NCBI GenBank assembly: GCA_032718475.1
Contig: JAUCBJ010000293.1
Location: 1 to 64,000, forward strand
Origin: Nemertoderma westbladi
Lineage: Eukaryota; Xenacoelomorpha; Nemertodermatida; Nemertodermatidae
Direction of reading: 5' to 3'
Length of the DNA: 64,000 bases
Numbering within the stretch: the stretch's first letter is position 1; every line of letters starts with the position of its first letter. The position numbers and the translations under genes were made by a program. This document shows positions 1 to 12,206 of the stretch, piece after piece. Below the pieces are notes generated by a model. The model saw only the letters and a program-made list of their open reading frames with translations. It did no database searches and was not told the DNA's origin.

Positions 1-740
1 TTGCGAATCGTATTTTTCGGCGTAATATGGCAAATTTTGGTACATGCACCTTCTTACCCTTCACCAAAAAGTACAAGTTTGAGATGTCCAGTGCGGTTTT
101 TATTGATTCCATCGGATTCAGGACCCTCATAAACCCGTATGACGCAAGAAACAAGATGATACTATCTATTTATCAATTTGCTTATTTTCAAATATTTTGT
201 GCTGGCACAACAATTTTCACCCACCGGCGAAAAATACAACATTGAAAACTCTTATGCAATTTTTTACTTATTCCATTGAATTCAAAACCCTCACAAACCC
301 GTATAACGCAAGAAAAAGGTGACACAATCAATTAATAAATTTGATGGTTTCAAAATTTGGTGCTAGCACCAAATTTTGCACCCACTTCCGAAAAATACAA
401 GTTTGAGAAGTCTAGTTAGATAATTATTTATTCCATTGAATTCAGAACCGCCATAAACCTCTAAAACGTGAGAAATAAGTTGTCACAAGCAATTGAACTA
501 TTGAATGTATTTTCAAAAATTCGTGCTGGCACCAAATTTTGCACAACCGCGCCGAAAAATAAAAGTTTGATACTCCTGGTGCAATTCGTATATATTCCAT
601 CGAAATCAGAACCCCAAAGAACCCATATTACGCAAAAACAGGTTCAAACAATAAATTTACAAAATTGACATATTTCAAAATTTGGTGCTGTCACCAAAAT
701 TGACACCCGCCGAAAAAAACGAGTTTGAAATTTCTAAAGT
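1..740 (+). repeat. Partial copy of palindrome-rich interspersed repeat (family A)
   Basis: About five degenerate units of roughly 150 bp. Each carries the near-palindrome TTTGGTGCTGGCACCAAA or a variant, followed by a CCGAAAAATACAAGTTTGA-like stretch. The same order of units occurs at 50980-51720, inside the TTAA-flanked element there, and in reverse orientation at about 42900-43340. This copy is already inside the repeat at base 1 and loses similarity near 740, so both ends are missing. The short ORFs here are not conserved between copies and are not called as genes. Confidence 0.75.
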
Positions 741-3700
741 CATATTCAGTCAAAATCTTCTAATACAAGGAAATGGGATGAGTTACTTTATTTTATTTTA
801 CTTCATTTTACTTTCATATTCATTCTGATATTGAATCTCTTAACCTTCATAATGCCCATCATATACTGTAAGTAACGTAGTTCTATTTTCATTCTGCGTT
901 TTCTTTTCATACACAAACTCCCTATGTGGACCCTTACGAAAATGTGAATTGTCTTATTGGCTGACTTCGAAGTTCTTATATGAGATACCGGTACCATTAA
1001 TTAAATATTTCTCCCTTAAATCGACCCTGCCTTAATTGAATTTAACCCTTTCATACCTTTATATTTCATATCAACCACGTTATTATGTTACTTTTACAAT
1101 ATTTTAAATCTATTTAAACCATTATCTACTGTATATTATCATGTATTGGTATAATATAATTATTACCCATTTTAATTTTGAGTTCCTGTTTATTTTATTG
1201 GATACACATGAGGTAGAGTATAATGTAGTCAATTAATAACTAATAATCATGAGTTACGTGAAAGAAATTTCGCAGAATCTTAATTAGGTAAATCTCATTC
1301 TGCATCAGGAGGATTCCAAGTTTATTCATTAGCATGAAAAGCAAGACCGACGGCACCCTTTCTATGGCTTCGGAGAAGATTTCAGAATATAATAATAATA
1401 ATATTACATACGTTTGTGTAATAAGAAAATGCAGACAGTTGATCTGAGTGGTTTGTAACTCGAACTTGAGTAATGATGTGATGAAAAAAAGCCATTATTA
1501 TGGTCAGAAAAGCTACTGTAAATAGTTTTCAACAAGTACGTATGTATGTAGGCCTATTGCTTATTCCAAAATGTTAAGATTATTATAAAACGATTACTGT
1601 TAAAAACGAATATGAAGTTTTTTTTTAAAGCCAGTGCTATTATATTTTGTGTACTTAGTATATTATTTTAGAATACTATTTTAGAATAGTTAAATTTTAA
1701 TATATGAATAAATAAAATAAATATAAATTTAATTCAAATCATTTGGAAAATACATATTATCCGTAAATTAATATTTAAAGGAGAAATAGCTAAATATATT
1801 ACATTACGTAAAAATATATAGGCCTAACTAGTAGAGAAGAATACTTAACTGAATAATAATACATAAGTTTTAGAGAGAAAAAGTAGTAGCACAAAAATAC
1901 TGGGTATTAATATGTTAGTCACTTCGCATTCCTAGACATGTTTTAATAATTGTTGTGTGTCAGTGATATAATAAATATAAATAAATATAGATCTTAATAT
2001 AATTTTTAGAATAAATTTTAGAATAGAATTGATGAACATAAAAAATACAAAAAGTTTGGAAAATGGACTTTCTGCTTATAAACTGGTAGTGAGTGGCAAT
2101 TTACTTACTGATAACTGCAGGTGATCAGGTTTGCATTGTCTGTTTATCGTTCTAAGTCAAAAATCTGTATTCACTAGACACTACCTAACAACTCCTGCAC
2201 ACATCCTATAAATTATCAGGTATAATTGGGAGCAACCAGATAATGTAACAAGATGCCTCATAAATCCAAACTGCCTCTGGTAACACAGGTATGCAAAATA
2301 TATTCACTGAAATATCCCACATTGATATTTACAATGAGTCTTCAAATAGCTCAAACTACTTATAATCTAGTAACTAAAGTGTGACTTTAGCAGCACATGA
2401 AATTCACGACAGACCGAAGTCCGAAACCTGCTCTCCACACGAACACAAGTCTTTGCCGTTATTTTCGCAATTTCACTATCTTTCTGACCAACTATCTTTC
2501 TATCTTTCATCTCACTGACCAAATCTTTAGATCATCACCTCCATCATCTTGAATATCAGTTGACGCATTTGGAACTCCGCATCCGTTATAAGAAAAAATC
2601 ATAGAAACACAGTTAAATATTTCTACAAAAATGTAGCCATCATAACCAACCAACCATTAAAGTAGTATTTTTGAAGTGATCTTGAAAATGATACTAAATT
2701 AACGCCGGAAATTATGAATTAACCAGCTTTACTAGCGTGATTCAGAAATCAAGTACCACCACTTACAGTACCTAAAGCTTTGCCACCAGAGAACTAGAGC
2801 AAATGCCACCAGATGACAGATGGTAAGTAAAACTACAAGGTTTTTCGCCTTGAACATCAATATCACTTAGTCGTGTTGTAACCACACCAGACCAAGCAAA
2901 TTGAAGTCTCATGGGTCCACTTTCTTCCTTCCTTCCTCCCATTCATATATGTCCATTTTCCTCCCTCGGGGTGCTGCCTTTCATCAAGCTTTCATTCGTT
3001 AAGACTACAGAATCTACCATAGAAGTGCCTATCTGCTTACCGACAGTACCTGCTTGATTAAGCTGACACGTCTTGAACAAGTACAGAACAGCCAGCCATC
3101 CATGAACAGTGCTCTATGCCGTGGACATACAAAATTAATTAAAATTGTGTGAACCTTGGACCCTTTGTTACATGCTTCAGGATCAGTCTTCTTCGGAGAA
3201 TCTTGCAGTAATTTATATAAACATAGTCCTACTGCACAGCAGTAGTGGTTTCTATCATTGAACGACATCTCGAAAATGGATGTAAATCCTGCTTTGTTCA
3301 TGACATGTTCATTAATACTAATGGGGATCCCCTTGAAGTTAATAAGGCATGCTATTCCTTGGATTAACACATACAAGAAGGAAATTGATGAAGTTTTACG
3401 AATTATGTCACATGTTAAATATCATAATTCCCCTTATTTTCGCTATTATTCTTCTCCATGGTATTAATTATGATTAGGGGACTACTAACACATTCATTGT
3501 TAGATAATGTCAGTGTCTAACTATATTATAATAATAAGAATGAAACTTGATCATGAAACACTTTCACCTTTACATCTGTTGTTATAATCGAAATAACTAT
3601 TTACATACTTGTGTGTAAAGTAGCACTTTACAGTGTGATGATCTGAGTGCTTTGTTACACGAATGAACGTTAGTGAGTGAGTGAAAATAAAGCCACGAGG

Positions 3701-4353
3701 ATCAGAACACTGTAAAGTATTTTGCAACAAGTATGTATGTAGTTTTATTCCAAAATTGTAACATTACGAAATGATTGTATATATATCATAAATTATATTA
3801 GTTGCTGTATAAATAAATGTAAAAATGACATAAATTATGTTATAAAAATTTAGCTTATATTTATGTTGGCGTTTGGAGCCATTTTAATAGTTTATAGCTG
3901 CTGGTTATTAATAGCTACCAGTAGGTAATGCAATAGGCCTTTCTTGCTGTAAGGTAATTAATAATAAATACCACCTATTGATTAGGTGGTAACCAATGAC
4001 GCCGTAACTTTACAGCTCGCCGTCGGGACATTACATAAATAATAATACACCAATAAAATACTAAATGTACAGGCCAATACAATACTGTAATGTCCTCTAA
4101 AGTTTTAAAGTGCAAAACAACAACTCGCTATTAATACTAACAGCGTTGAGTAATGTTACAATTTTGGAATAAAAATATTCTCTTTTCAGGATAAACAAAT
4201 CAGATTTGAACAGTTGACATTGATTTATTAAAATTGCTTGCATTAAATATTGTAGATCGTCGAAGGTCCTTAGTTATCTTAGACACTGACAACACATGAC
4301 TCATCTCGCGAGCAGATAGGGGGGGGGGGGGGGGGGGGTCTGGACACACACAG
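741..4353. other. AT-rich region without recognisable genes
   Basis: No ORF here shows a recognisable domain. A diverged direct repeat links about 1437-1600 and 3638-3775; both contain ATCTGAGTG, a CAACAAGTA(C/T)GTATGTA stretch and a TTATTCCAAAAT segment. The TTCCAAAATTGTAACATTAC segment at about 3745-3766 recurs inverted at 4150-4172. A run of 20 G sits at 4319-4338. These look like worn MITE-type sequences, but I could not fix their ends. Confidence 0.4.
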
Positions 4354-5512
4354 AAAAATATCTCTCTAGGGGAAACTGGGCGCAAATCCCAGAAATGGCG
4401 AATTTGGGATTTGGATTTTGGTAATAAGGAATTTGGGAATAAAGTATTTGGGATTTGGGAATAAGGTATTTGGGATTTAGGAATAAGGTATTTGGGATTT
4501 GGAAATTAGGAATTGGGGATCTGCCATTATTGGTTCACTGAAGAAGATTCGCAATGCGAATCTCATTACGCCTCATAATAGCCTCTCCTCAACAACTCAA
4601 CCCCACCGACTAGTGGCACTGTCTGTTTCCGCTGACGGGGCTCAGTTGAACAACGCGTCCTTTGGGATCTGGGATTTGGGATTAACGTTTGTTGTTTATA
4701 TTTCAATTCGCAACAAATGAACAAAGATTATGTTAATGAATACTGTATAGTTATTGCCCAGGCAAAATGACCTTTACACGACCTATGGTCAAGCCTATTG
4801 TTCGAGCTTCCTTGGACATGTTGTATGCAATATATTAGTGCCATTAAACGTTAATCTTCTATGAACCTAATTTTCTTCTTACTCAATTGGCAGACACACA
4901 ACCACAAAGGAATGGGGAAAACAGTCAGCCACTGTGAAACCAATAATAATTACCTTTGCCAATTGAGTAAGAAGAAAATTAGGTTCATAAAAGATTAACA
5001 TTTAATGGCACAAATATATATTACATACCACATGTCCAAGGAAGCTCGAACAATAGGCTTGACCATAAGTCGTGTAAAGGTCATTTTTCCTGGGCAATAA
5101 CTATACAGAGTAGGCCTAGTCATTTACATAATCTTTGTTCGTTTGTTGTGAATTGAAATATAAACAACCAACGTTAATCCCAAATCCCAGATCCCAAAGG
5201 ACGCGTTGTTCAATTGAGCCCCGTCAGCGGAAACAGACAGTGCCGCTAGTCGGTAGGGTTGACTTGTTGAGGAGAGGCCATTATGAGGCGTAATGAGATA
5301 CGCATTTCGTATCTTCTTCAGTGAACCAATAATGGCAGATCCCAAATTCCTTATTTTCAAATCCCAAATACCATATTTCAAAATCCAAAATACCTTATTC
5401 CAAAATCCCAAATACCTTATTCCAAAATCCCAAATTCCTTATTACCAAAATCCAAATCCCAAATTCACCATTTCTGGGATAAGCGTCCAGTTTCCCCTGG
5501 AGAGATATTTTC
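4354..5512. mobile_element. Long inverted repeat (foldback-type element)
   Basis: The left arm (4354-4892) and right arm (4957-5512) are reverse complements of one another around a 64-bp spacer. The outer ends read AAAAATATCTCTCTAGGGG and, on the other strand, GAAAATATCTCTCCAGGGG. Each outer arm carries a short minisatellite of TTGGGATTTGGGAATAAGGTA type; the inner arms end in AATTGGCA/TGCCAATT. No transposase is present, and the ORFs in the arms are mirror images of each other. I did not find a clear target-site duplication. A non-autonomous foldback element or a local inverted duplication would both fit. Confidence 0.8.
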
Positions 5513-5639
5513 CGAGATAGATAGAGATATATCAGAATATGAGACATGGTGACTTAACGCTAAATGTGTAGGCTAATTAACAATGTTAATTTATCATAAA
5601 TAAAGAGTAAGAATCAGTTTACAATGGCACGTTATTCTA

Positions 5640-6250
5640 GCCTAAGTTTTAAGCAAGGATTTTACTGGAGCTGTTTCTTGCTAGCAGGATGCTGCTAGCC
5701 GAAAGTGAGCTTGATACATTTTCAATTTTACTAAAGCTGCTCCTGCTGGCTGTAAATCCAGCTTTTTCAATCTGGCAAGTTACAGCTCTGTGAAATTACA
5801 ATCGAGCTGTTTGACACATTGGTCGGCAGCTGTAAGGCCGCTTTAGTGAAATTATATCAAGCATGTTACTACCAAGTATGTCAGTACTACTACCTGGTCC
5901 AGCAACAATGTCGCTCCAGTGAATTTCTACACCAGCTTGATCCAGCTGGGGCTGACCCCTCTTCCAGTTGAATTTTTAATTTCACTGAGCTGGAAACCAG
6001 CCTGGGAAAAAGTGATAGCTTGAACCAGCTGAAAGCTAATCAACAGTGATTTTAATTTCACTGAGGGCTGCACCGGCTACCAATAACGCCAGCTTTTTTC
6101 CATCTAGCGGGCATCCAGCTAGTTTACAGCTGTATGGTAGCTGGTATTCCGCTGCTGTTTCGCTGCGTGCTGCTTCAAGCCAGGTCCGAGACCTGGCTGG
6201 AAGCTGATTTTTCCAATAAATCAATACCCCAGGAATATAATTTACTACTC
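5640..6250. repeat. GCTG/CAGCTG-rich region beside the Harbinger gene
   Basis: CAGCTG, AGCTGG and CCAGCT words recur roughly twenty times in about 600 bp, with no recognisable ORF. The region lies immediately upstream of the N-terminal piece of the Harbinger transposase. It could be the subterminal part of that element, but no matching 3' terminus was identified, so this is inference. Confidence 0.35.
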
Positions 6251-6387
6251 GTCTATATCGTGGATATGGAGACAATACAGTAGATTTTTGTTTTTTAGAT
6301 AATAATTTTGTGTTTTTTTTATACGTTTATTTAATAATAGGTCCAATGAAATTTAAAAAAAAAAAGAAAATACTTGGTGCTTGGTAC

Positions 6388-6469
6388 ATGTCAGCACTTC
6401 ATTCAGCTGTGGGATTTGTACAAAATCGCAAGTATAAAAGTAATAGATCGAAAACGCGGGAATGGATAC
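6388..6469 (+). pseudogene. PIF/Harbinger transposase, N-terminal segment (split by LTR element)
   Basis: The sequence opens at an ATG at 6388 (reading MSALHSAVGF) and runs to a basic stretch ending TREWI, like the N-terminus of HARBI1-type transposases. It stops at the 5' LTR at 6470. If the LTR element and one copy of its GATAC duplication are taken out, the codon split at 6469 is completed by bases 16403-16404 and the frame runs on into RRDIAGFSSN, a typical Harbinger continuation. This joins the piece to the segment starting at 16403. The gene is dead because of the 9.9 kb insertion and later stops. Confidence 0.7.
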
Positions 6470-7058
6470 TGTTGGAGATAATGGACTCACCTAACGGGTA
6501 ATCTTTACACCGCATATGAAGTATAATATAATTCAATAAGTGGCACTATAAGCTGTCAGCTGGATGCTCCTTCCCCAATTGGTCAATCCCTCCAGAGAAT
6601 CGCCCTCTGATTATCAGCCTCGCATTATCGCCATCTGATTGGTCTGATAAGAAGGTGTTCCATCCAGATTTTGTATAAATACTCTAACACTTTTGACAGA
6701 AATGCCAGTTGAGTGTTTTGTTGAGCCTGCTAGGTAGTATACCTCAGCAAGTAGTTTTACCGTTGCTTAGTCAGCTAATCTTCGGTAAAAGCCAGCTGAC
6801 ACACTATTTTATCTCTACTGTAGGCTGTTACTGGTATATAATAAATATGTTATCTACAGTTGAGAATGTTATTTGGCGGCTGTGCTGTAATGTTGTTTAA
6901 GGTATTTAGTATTGATGATATATTACGAAAATTAAAGTTGAGAGTAACCTTGACAACAACGCTTGTTTCTTGTATGTCTGAACAAACTAACGCGTCAGAA
7001 ACCTTGCACAATGACAAATCACTCGCTCACGCTTGATATCAGAGTTTTAGACTCTGTA
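6470..7058 (+). repeat. 5' LTR of BEL/Pao element 1
   Basis: A 589-bp direct repeat of 15820-16397. It begins TGTTGGAGATAATGG and ends ACTCTGTA where the partner has ACTCTACA. It carries a TATAAATAC box near 6676, a plausible Pol II promoter. The five bases before it (GATAC) match those after the 3' LTR. Confidence 0.88.
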
Positions 7059-7135
7059 TAAAGTGAAACTACTTGTGGCAGAGGTAGTTTATTAAATTAA
7101 TCACCATATTATTATTTGCATCTTTTTTATCGCCA

Positions 7136-9211
7136 TCATTGGGCTCCCTCTAGTGATTCTGAGAGTACTCCTAAGTCATCAGCAAAGTCTAGATCAGTTA
7201 GGTACTTGGCAGGATTTCCTCGACTTCTGGAGCCAGTAGGTGGAGTTATCATCACCCCATCATCATTATGATGATCTAAGGACATGCGTAGAACATAGTC
7301 AACAACAATTATGAACAAGAATGGTGCAAGTGTGTCTCCCTGGAGAACGCCCCATAACACTTCAAATGGTTCTGTGTCACCGTCAACAGTAGACACAAAT
7401 GTTGTCGAACCATCGTAATCTGATCTGATTGCTGCAATAATTTCATCAGGAATCCCATATAATGAAAGTATGCTGAACATACGTGAGCGAGAGACTGAAT
7501 CAAAGGCCTTGAAGAAGTCAACAAAGATAACAGCCAGATGCCTGTCTTTCTTTTTTGATAACTCTTCAATTATCCTTCTAAGTGCCAAAATTTGCTCCAT
7601 GGTCCCACGACCTTTACGGAACCCATTCTGATTTCCACAGAGCAGTCTCTCAATGGGATCCCCGATGGTGATTTAATAGAATTCTATTGTATAGCTTTGC
7701 AGCAATCGAGATCAATGAGATTCCCCGAAAAGAACCATAGTGTTATGTTGCCCTTCTTGGGAACTGGCACCAACTTATTTCTTTTCATTTCTTGTGGGAC
7801 TCTTGTTGTTCGGTACTTGTCTACTATGATGGGATAGATGAGCTTTTGAGTTTTAAACACTCAGGTATTTTAAAGACCTCAGGGTGGAACCCCATCTAAT
7901 CCACTGGCACGATTGGTCTTAATGCTCATTGCAGCAGCCTTCACTTCTGCAAAGGAGATATCACCAATGGGAATATCTGGGAGTACAGACTCAGACACTT
8001 TTACTTCTATAAAGTTATCAGGCAATACCTTGTCATTATTGAGGAGCTTTTCAAAGTGGGCCTTCCAACCATTGAGGCGATCGGCTGGTGATTCACCCTT
8101 AACCTTGGTGGTTGGTTGGCTTTTTCGACCAGTAAGCAAGTTGATTGATCTCCATGCCTGGGATGATTGCCTGCTGTTGTCAGCATCATTGATAGCATCA
8201 ACCTGTTGGTTTATTAGCTCCTGTAAATTAACAGAGTACTGCCTGTTCAGGGACCTAGATGCAGCCTTAACTGCATTCTTGGCCGCTGTAGTCTGTTTTG
8301 AGTCGGGACTCTTTCTGCGCCTTGTAGAGGTCAATTCGGCACTTCTGAATTTTGTTTGTTAGTCCAGGGGGCCCGTTTCCTGTTTCGAGGGTATACAGAA
8401 ACTGTTTCTGCAGCTGCTAACTTAACTGCCTCTGTGAAGGCAGTATAGCTCTCACAGTGATCTGATGCCTCAGAGGCAAGAACCTCATACCTGTTGCTCA
8501 GCTGTAGTGTGAAGCTGGATCTCACACTTGGCTGTTGCATCAGAGAGGACCAGTCAGGCCGCGGCCAGGCAGATTTCGTTGTTCTGCTAGCACGCAGACT
8601 ATGTCTTACCTTGGCCACAATAAGGCGGTGATCACTGGAGAAGGGTCGAAGTGTAAATGCATTACAGTCTTGTATAGAGCTCCTGTATTTCCTATGAAAC
8701 AGGATATGGTCTATCTGGGACTTGTGACCACTGGGTACATTATGAGTCCATAGCTTTCCAGTTCGCTTCTTGAACTGGGTTCCAGCCGAAAACAATCCAT
8801 TTCCAGTGATAAAATCCTGAAGATAGACGGAATTTCGGTTAACACTATTGCTATAGACCCAGGGCGATGTAGGTGATTGATGCAGACTTGCATTAAAGTC
8901 TCCCACGAATGTTGATCTTAGAGCCCGGATCTTATCCGACTTCTTAGCCAGTCTTCCAGAACATGATAAGTGGCAACGGATGATGCGGTTAGAGATTTGG
9001 TCTATTTTTCCAATGCTGCATGTGCAGTTGGATTCATCAATAGACCAATTCCACCATTGCCACTATCATCTGCTGAAGCGAGGGCGAGTCGCCAACCGCC
9101 CCCGATGTCCTTAATCAGAACCTCATCAGTCTGTCGAGTCTGCATTCGGTGCTCTTGAACACCCACTGCACTAAGAGAAAGCTTATCTGCCGTTTTAAGG
9201 ATTTTCCACAA
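7136..9211 (-). pseudogene. LINE fragment, endonuclease-RT part, truncated at both ends
   Basis: Read on the minus strand, this is a diverged copy of the LINE ORF at 24174-27458. It starts at the endonuclease motif AVGVQEHRM near 9130 and continues through GDFNASL, a SDHRLIVAKVR box, the linker, and RT motifs FVDFFKAFD, GVLQGDTLAPF and DFADDLG. It stops right after the LSESLEGAQ segment. Frameshifts and stops divide it into blocks at about 9211-9002, 8906-8331, 8334-7879 and 7600-7136. Loss of the 3' end is not what target-primed reverse transcription usually leaves, so a deletion or recombination is likely. It lies where gag of the host BEL/Pao element would be expected. Confidence 0.85.
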
Positions 9212-9288
9212 ACATTGAGGAGATACTTCCGCAGATCTCTTCCTTTGGATATTCGTCAGGGTCTACTACAGAGATTTCAACGCCGATA

Positions 9289-9864
9289 GTGGCGACCGCT
9301 ACTGTACCAATAAGCAGTACCGTTAATATTGGAGTCATAGCATCACCACATTTGGTATCGGCAGTAAACTCAAACCTAGTCTCTTTCGTAGACACAATGG
9401 CGATTTCACATGCTGCAATGAGGGATGGCAGTTCACTCCAAGCAGTGCATGCAGAAGGTATCCCATTGTCAATTTCATCACCATCCGCTACTCAATATGG
9501 TACTTTATATGTATCTTCACCTCTTGTAGTATGCAGACCAAGAGCTGGAGGTACTTACCAAGCTGGAGTTGCATCAGCCCTTAAAGCTAATGTCAGCAAA
9601 TGTGACACTTCTATCACTTGCTGTGCTGCCATTCCATCCAACAAGGTCGACATTGTCAATGTTGGTGATGCTGACCCAGAGAGAAATATCACCTTATCTA
9701 GAGTGGGAACCCAAGCAAACATTTGCAATACTGTAAGTGGTGGTATGGTTGCCATGGAAACAAGCTACTATACATTACACTCCACTAAACTGAAGTTTTA
9801 TATAATATTGAAGGTTTGTGTGGTCTCTACACAGAGAAACACTGCATTTAAGAGCTCCCCATAA
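9289..9864 (+). CDS. Unidentified 191-codon ORF inside BEL/Pao element 1
   Basis: This ORF is open for 191 codons between the LINE fragment and the RT remnant. The product is rich in Ala, Ser, Val and Thr and has scattered cysteines, but no motif I recognise. The opposite strand is also open over much of the same stretch (9195-9395 and 9555-9755), so coding direction is uncertain. By position it could derive from gag or protease, but I see neither zinc knuckles nor a D-S/T-G protease motif. It may be unrelated inserted DNA or a chance ORF. Confidence 0.25.
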   Translation: MATATVPISSTVNIGVIASPHLVSAVNSNLVSFVDTMAISHAAMRDGSSLQAVHAEGIPLSISSPSATQYGTLYVSSPLVVCRPRAGGTYQAGVASALKANVSKCDTSITCCAAIPSNKVDIVNVGDADPERNITLSRVGTQANICNTVSGGMVAMETSYYTLHSTKLKFYIILKVCVVSTQRNTAFKSSP

Positions 9865-10067
9865 TTTGATAGAAATTCAAGGAAAACGTATAGAAATTCT
9901 AAAGATACAACTTGCAGAATATTATGATAGTTTTATTGGTAGTTGTATTGAAATATCGCCAGAGTAGAGGAAGTCTGAGGAAGATCCTTTGCTTATGACA
10001 AAAATAGCCAAACAAGCCCTTAATTTGTCACTTCTGTTAAAGTTTCTGTATTGGGGGAACCTGATAT

Positions 10068-10480
10068 GAATATTCCATTTAACACTGAACAGTTGGAGGA
10101 TGATATAGAAACAGGTCCATCTCCTCCTATTAGTTGGTATACAGGTGGATTTCGAAGCTACCCTACTATATCACCAGGCATCTGAGAGATATAACAGGAG
10201 GAAACACAGTATATACCCAATATTTTGCCTCAATCGCATAGCCCCACTCCAGCTAGAGGATACAATGGCAGGTGGACAAATAGCAATTTTTTCAGACCTC
10301 AACCAGCATGACTATCTGAACTAAGAGTTCGTGTTCCTTTTCAACGTGACTTTAACCAAAATGGGCCTGCACAGCACCAGCAAAATGGAAGGAATTTCAT
10401 CCCAAGCTATCAACCTAGACACCATCTTCCATATAATGAAGGACCAATTGATGTTAGCTACGATTACTATTTGATGTAAA
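10068..10480 (+). other. Q/N/P/R-rich remnant upstream of RT in BEL/Pao element 1
   Basis: Two short broken reading stretches. One starts MNIPFNTEQLEDD at about 10068. The other (about 10229-10478) is rich in Gln, Asn, Pro and Arg, contains one internal stop, and ends YDYYLM just before the RT segment. This could be the end of a gag or linker region. No catalytic motif is visible. Confidence 0.3.
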
Positions 10481-11330
10481 ATGGATGTAGAAAAGCTTCG
10501 TAACAACCATTACCAAGCAGGCCTTCTATGGCGTGATAGATCTGTCACTCTAAATAGAGCACTCGCAGTAAAACGGCTGAGGCAGTTAAATAACAGACTT
10601 AGGAAGAATCCTGTGGTTCATGAGCTTTACCAGAAGAAAATCGACCATTATATAGAAATGGGATATGCAAGAAGACTATACAAGGAAGAGTAGCAGGATA
10701 CCGAACATAAAGCATATTACATACCCACTCATTATGTTGAAAACCCTAAAAAGCCAGGAAAAATCCGCCTTGTTCATGATGCAAAAGCAACTTATCAAGG
10801 AACGTCCCTGAATAGCCCCCTTATGGATGAACCGAATATCTACAATACCATAATTGGTATACTGCTGAGATTCAGACAGGATAAAATTGCATTTATGGCT
10901 GACATAGCCGAAATGTTCACCAAGTTCATACTACCAAAGAAGACTCTCATTTAATACTGAATATTATGGTACATGGGGGGATTAAGACCCAGGACCTGAG
11001 AATTATGAGGTGTTGGTAATGGTAGTGTTTCCCTTTGGAATCCGACCTGCTCCCTGCACTGCCACCTTTACCTTGAGAAAGTGTGCACATGATAACATTG
11101 ACAAATTTCCAATTGATGTTATACGTACCATTGAAAGAAATTTCTATGTTGATGATGTCTTGAAGTCTGTGAAATCACCCAATGAGGCAATCACATTGGC
11201 CAAGCAGCTAATTGAATCCCTCAAACTTGGTAGGTTTGAATTAACTAAGTTTAGTAGCAATGACTCAAAACTCATAGCATCCTTACCACTAGACAAGAGA
11301 GCAGAGAACAAACAATGTTAACTTCGACTT
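10481..11330 (+). pseudogene. BEL/Pao reverse transcriptase remnant
   Basis: The segment beginning LRNNHYQAGLLWRD matches the conserved start of Pao-type reverse transcriptases (NxHYxxGLLW, then RAxxRL, then a YxxxIxxYxxxGxAR stretch). Blocks for KPGKIRLVHDA, FMADIAEMF and FPFGIRPAP follow in different frames. The catalytic YVDD is at 11145-11156, followed by the SVKSPNEAITLAKQL stretch. A stop after the first block (about 10691) and frame changes near 10900-11010 make it non-functional. The enzyme would have copied element RNA to DNA in cytoplasmic particles. Confidence 0.85.
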
Positions 11331-12205
11331 GGAAGGCCTACCTATAACTAGGGCACTTGGAATATATTGGAATATAAAGACAGACTCAATGAGTTTTAAT
11401 ATTGAGCTGAAACCAAGACCCTTAACAAAACGTGGATGTTTATCCATGCTGAATTCGATCTATTCGAAGAAGGGCTAGATTGGGATAATCCTTTCACTTC
11501 TAAGCTGTCGAAAAAGTGGGACAACTGGGTTTGACAATTGCACAAGCTAGCTGATTTACATATTCCCCGACATTACTTTGATGTCCAGTTGGAGAAAGAT
11601 GTTTATGTGCTTCATACATTCTGTGATGCTTCGAATAGCAGTTATGGTGCAGTTGTTTACCTTTGGAAATATATGCAGCAAGATGAGGAATGGAAAGTAG
11701 AATCTACCTTATTAATAGCAAAGAATAAAATAGCAGTGCCAGTTTCTATCCCTAGGTTGGAGTTACTCACAGCTGTAATGGGCGTTAGACTGCACAACCA
11801 TATTCAAGAGAATTAGAGGTTCATATCAATCACTCACACTTTTGGACTGATTCACAAACAGTCCTGTAATATATATCTAACCCATCAAGGAGATTCAAGA
11901 TTTATGTAGCAACTCGTTGTCTTGAAATTCAACAAAGCACTGAAGAACAGTGGCATCACTGTTAAGGGCTGTTGAGGGATAATCACTGGTTCCATGGGCT
12001 CCCATTTTTGAAGGAAATACAAAATTGGTACAATACTTCTCTCTCTGGAAATTTAGCTGACACTGGCTTGACTATGACATCAATGAGTTGCCAGGTGAGA
12101 CCTTGACTGGACAATATATGCCAACTTCCAATTGACAAGCTGATTGATCATTTCTCTTCATGGAACAAGGTTGTTAAATCAGTTGCTTGGTTTCTTCGAG
12201 TTAAA
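11331..12205 (+). pseudogene. Peptidase_A17 / RNase H-like region of BEL/Pao element 1
   Basis: The clearest block (11538-11816) includes HTFCDASNSSYGAVVYL and IPRLELLTAVMGVRL, typical of the region after the RT in Pao pol proteins (Pfam Peptidase_A17 with RNase H-like features). Weaker pieces continue to VAWFLRVK at 12205, where a poly(T)-ended fragment interrupts. Several stops and frameshifts are present. Confidence 0.75.
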
Positions 12206-12206
12206 G

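Noticed and set aside
3029-3376. 115-codon minus-strand ORF
   Set aside because: No recognisable motif, and a plus-strand ORF overlaps it; probably chance.
7059-7090. Primer-binding site for BEL/Pao element 1
   Set aside because: TGGCAGAGGTAG lies about 17 bases after the LTR, farther than usual, and I cannot match it to a tRNA end with confidence.
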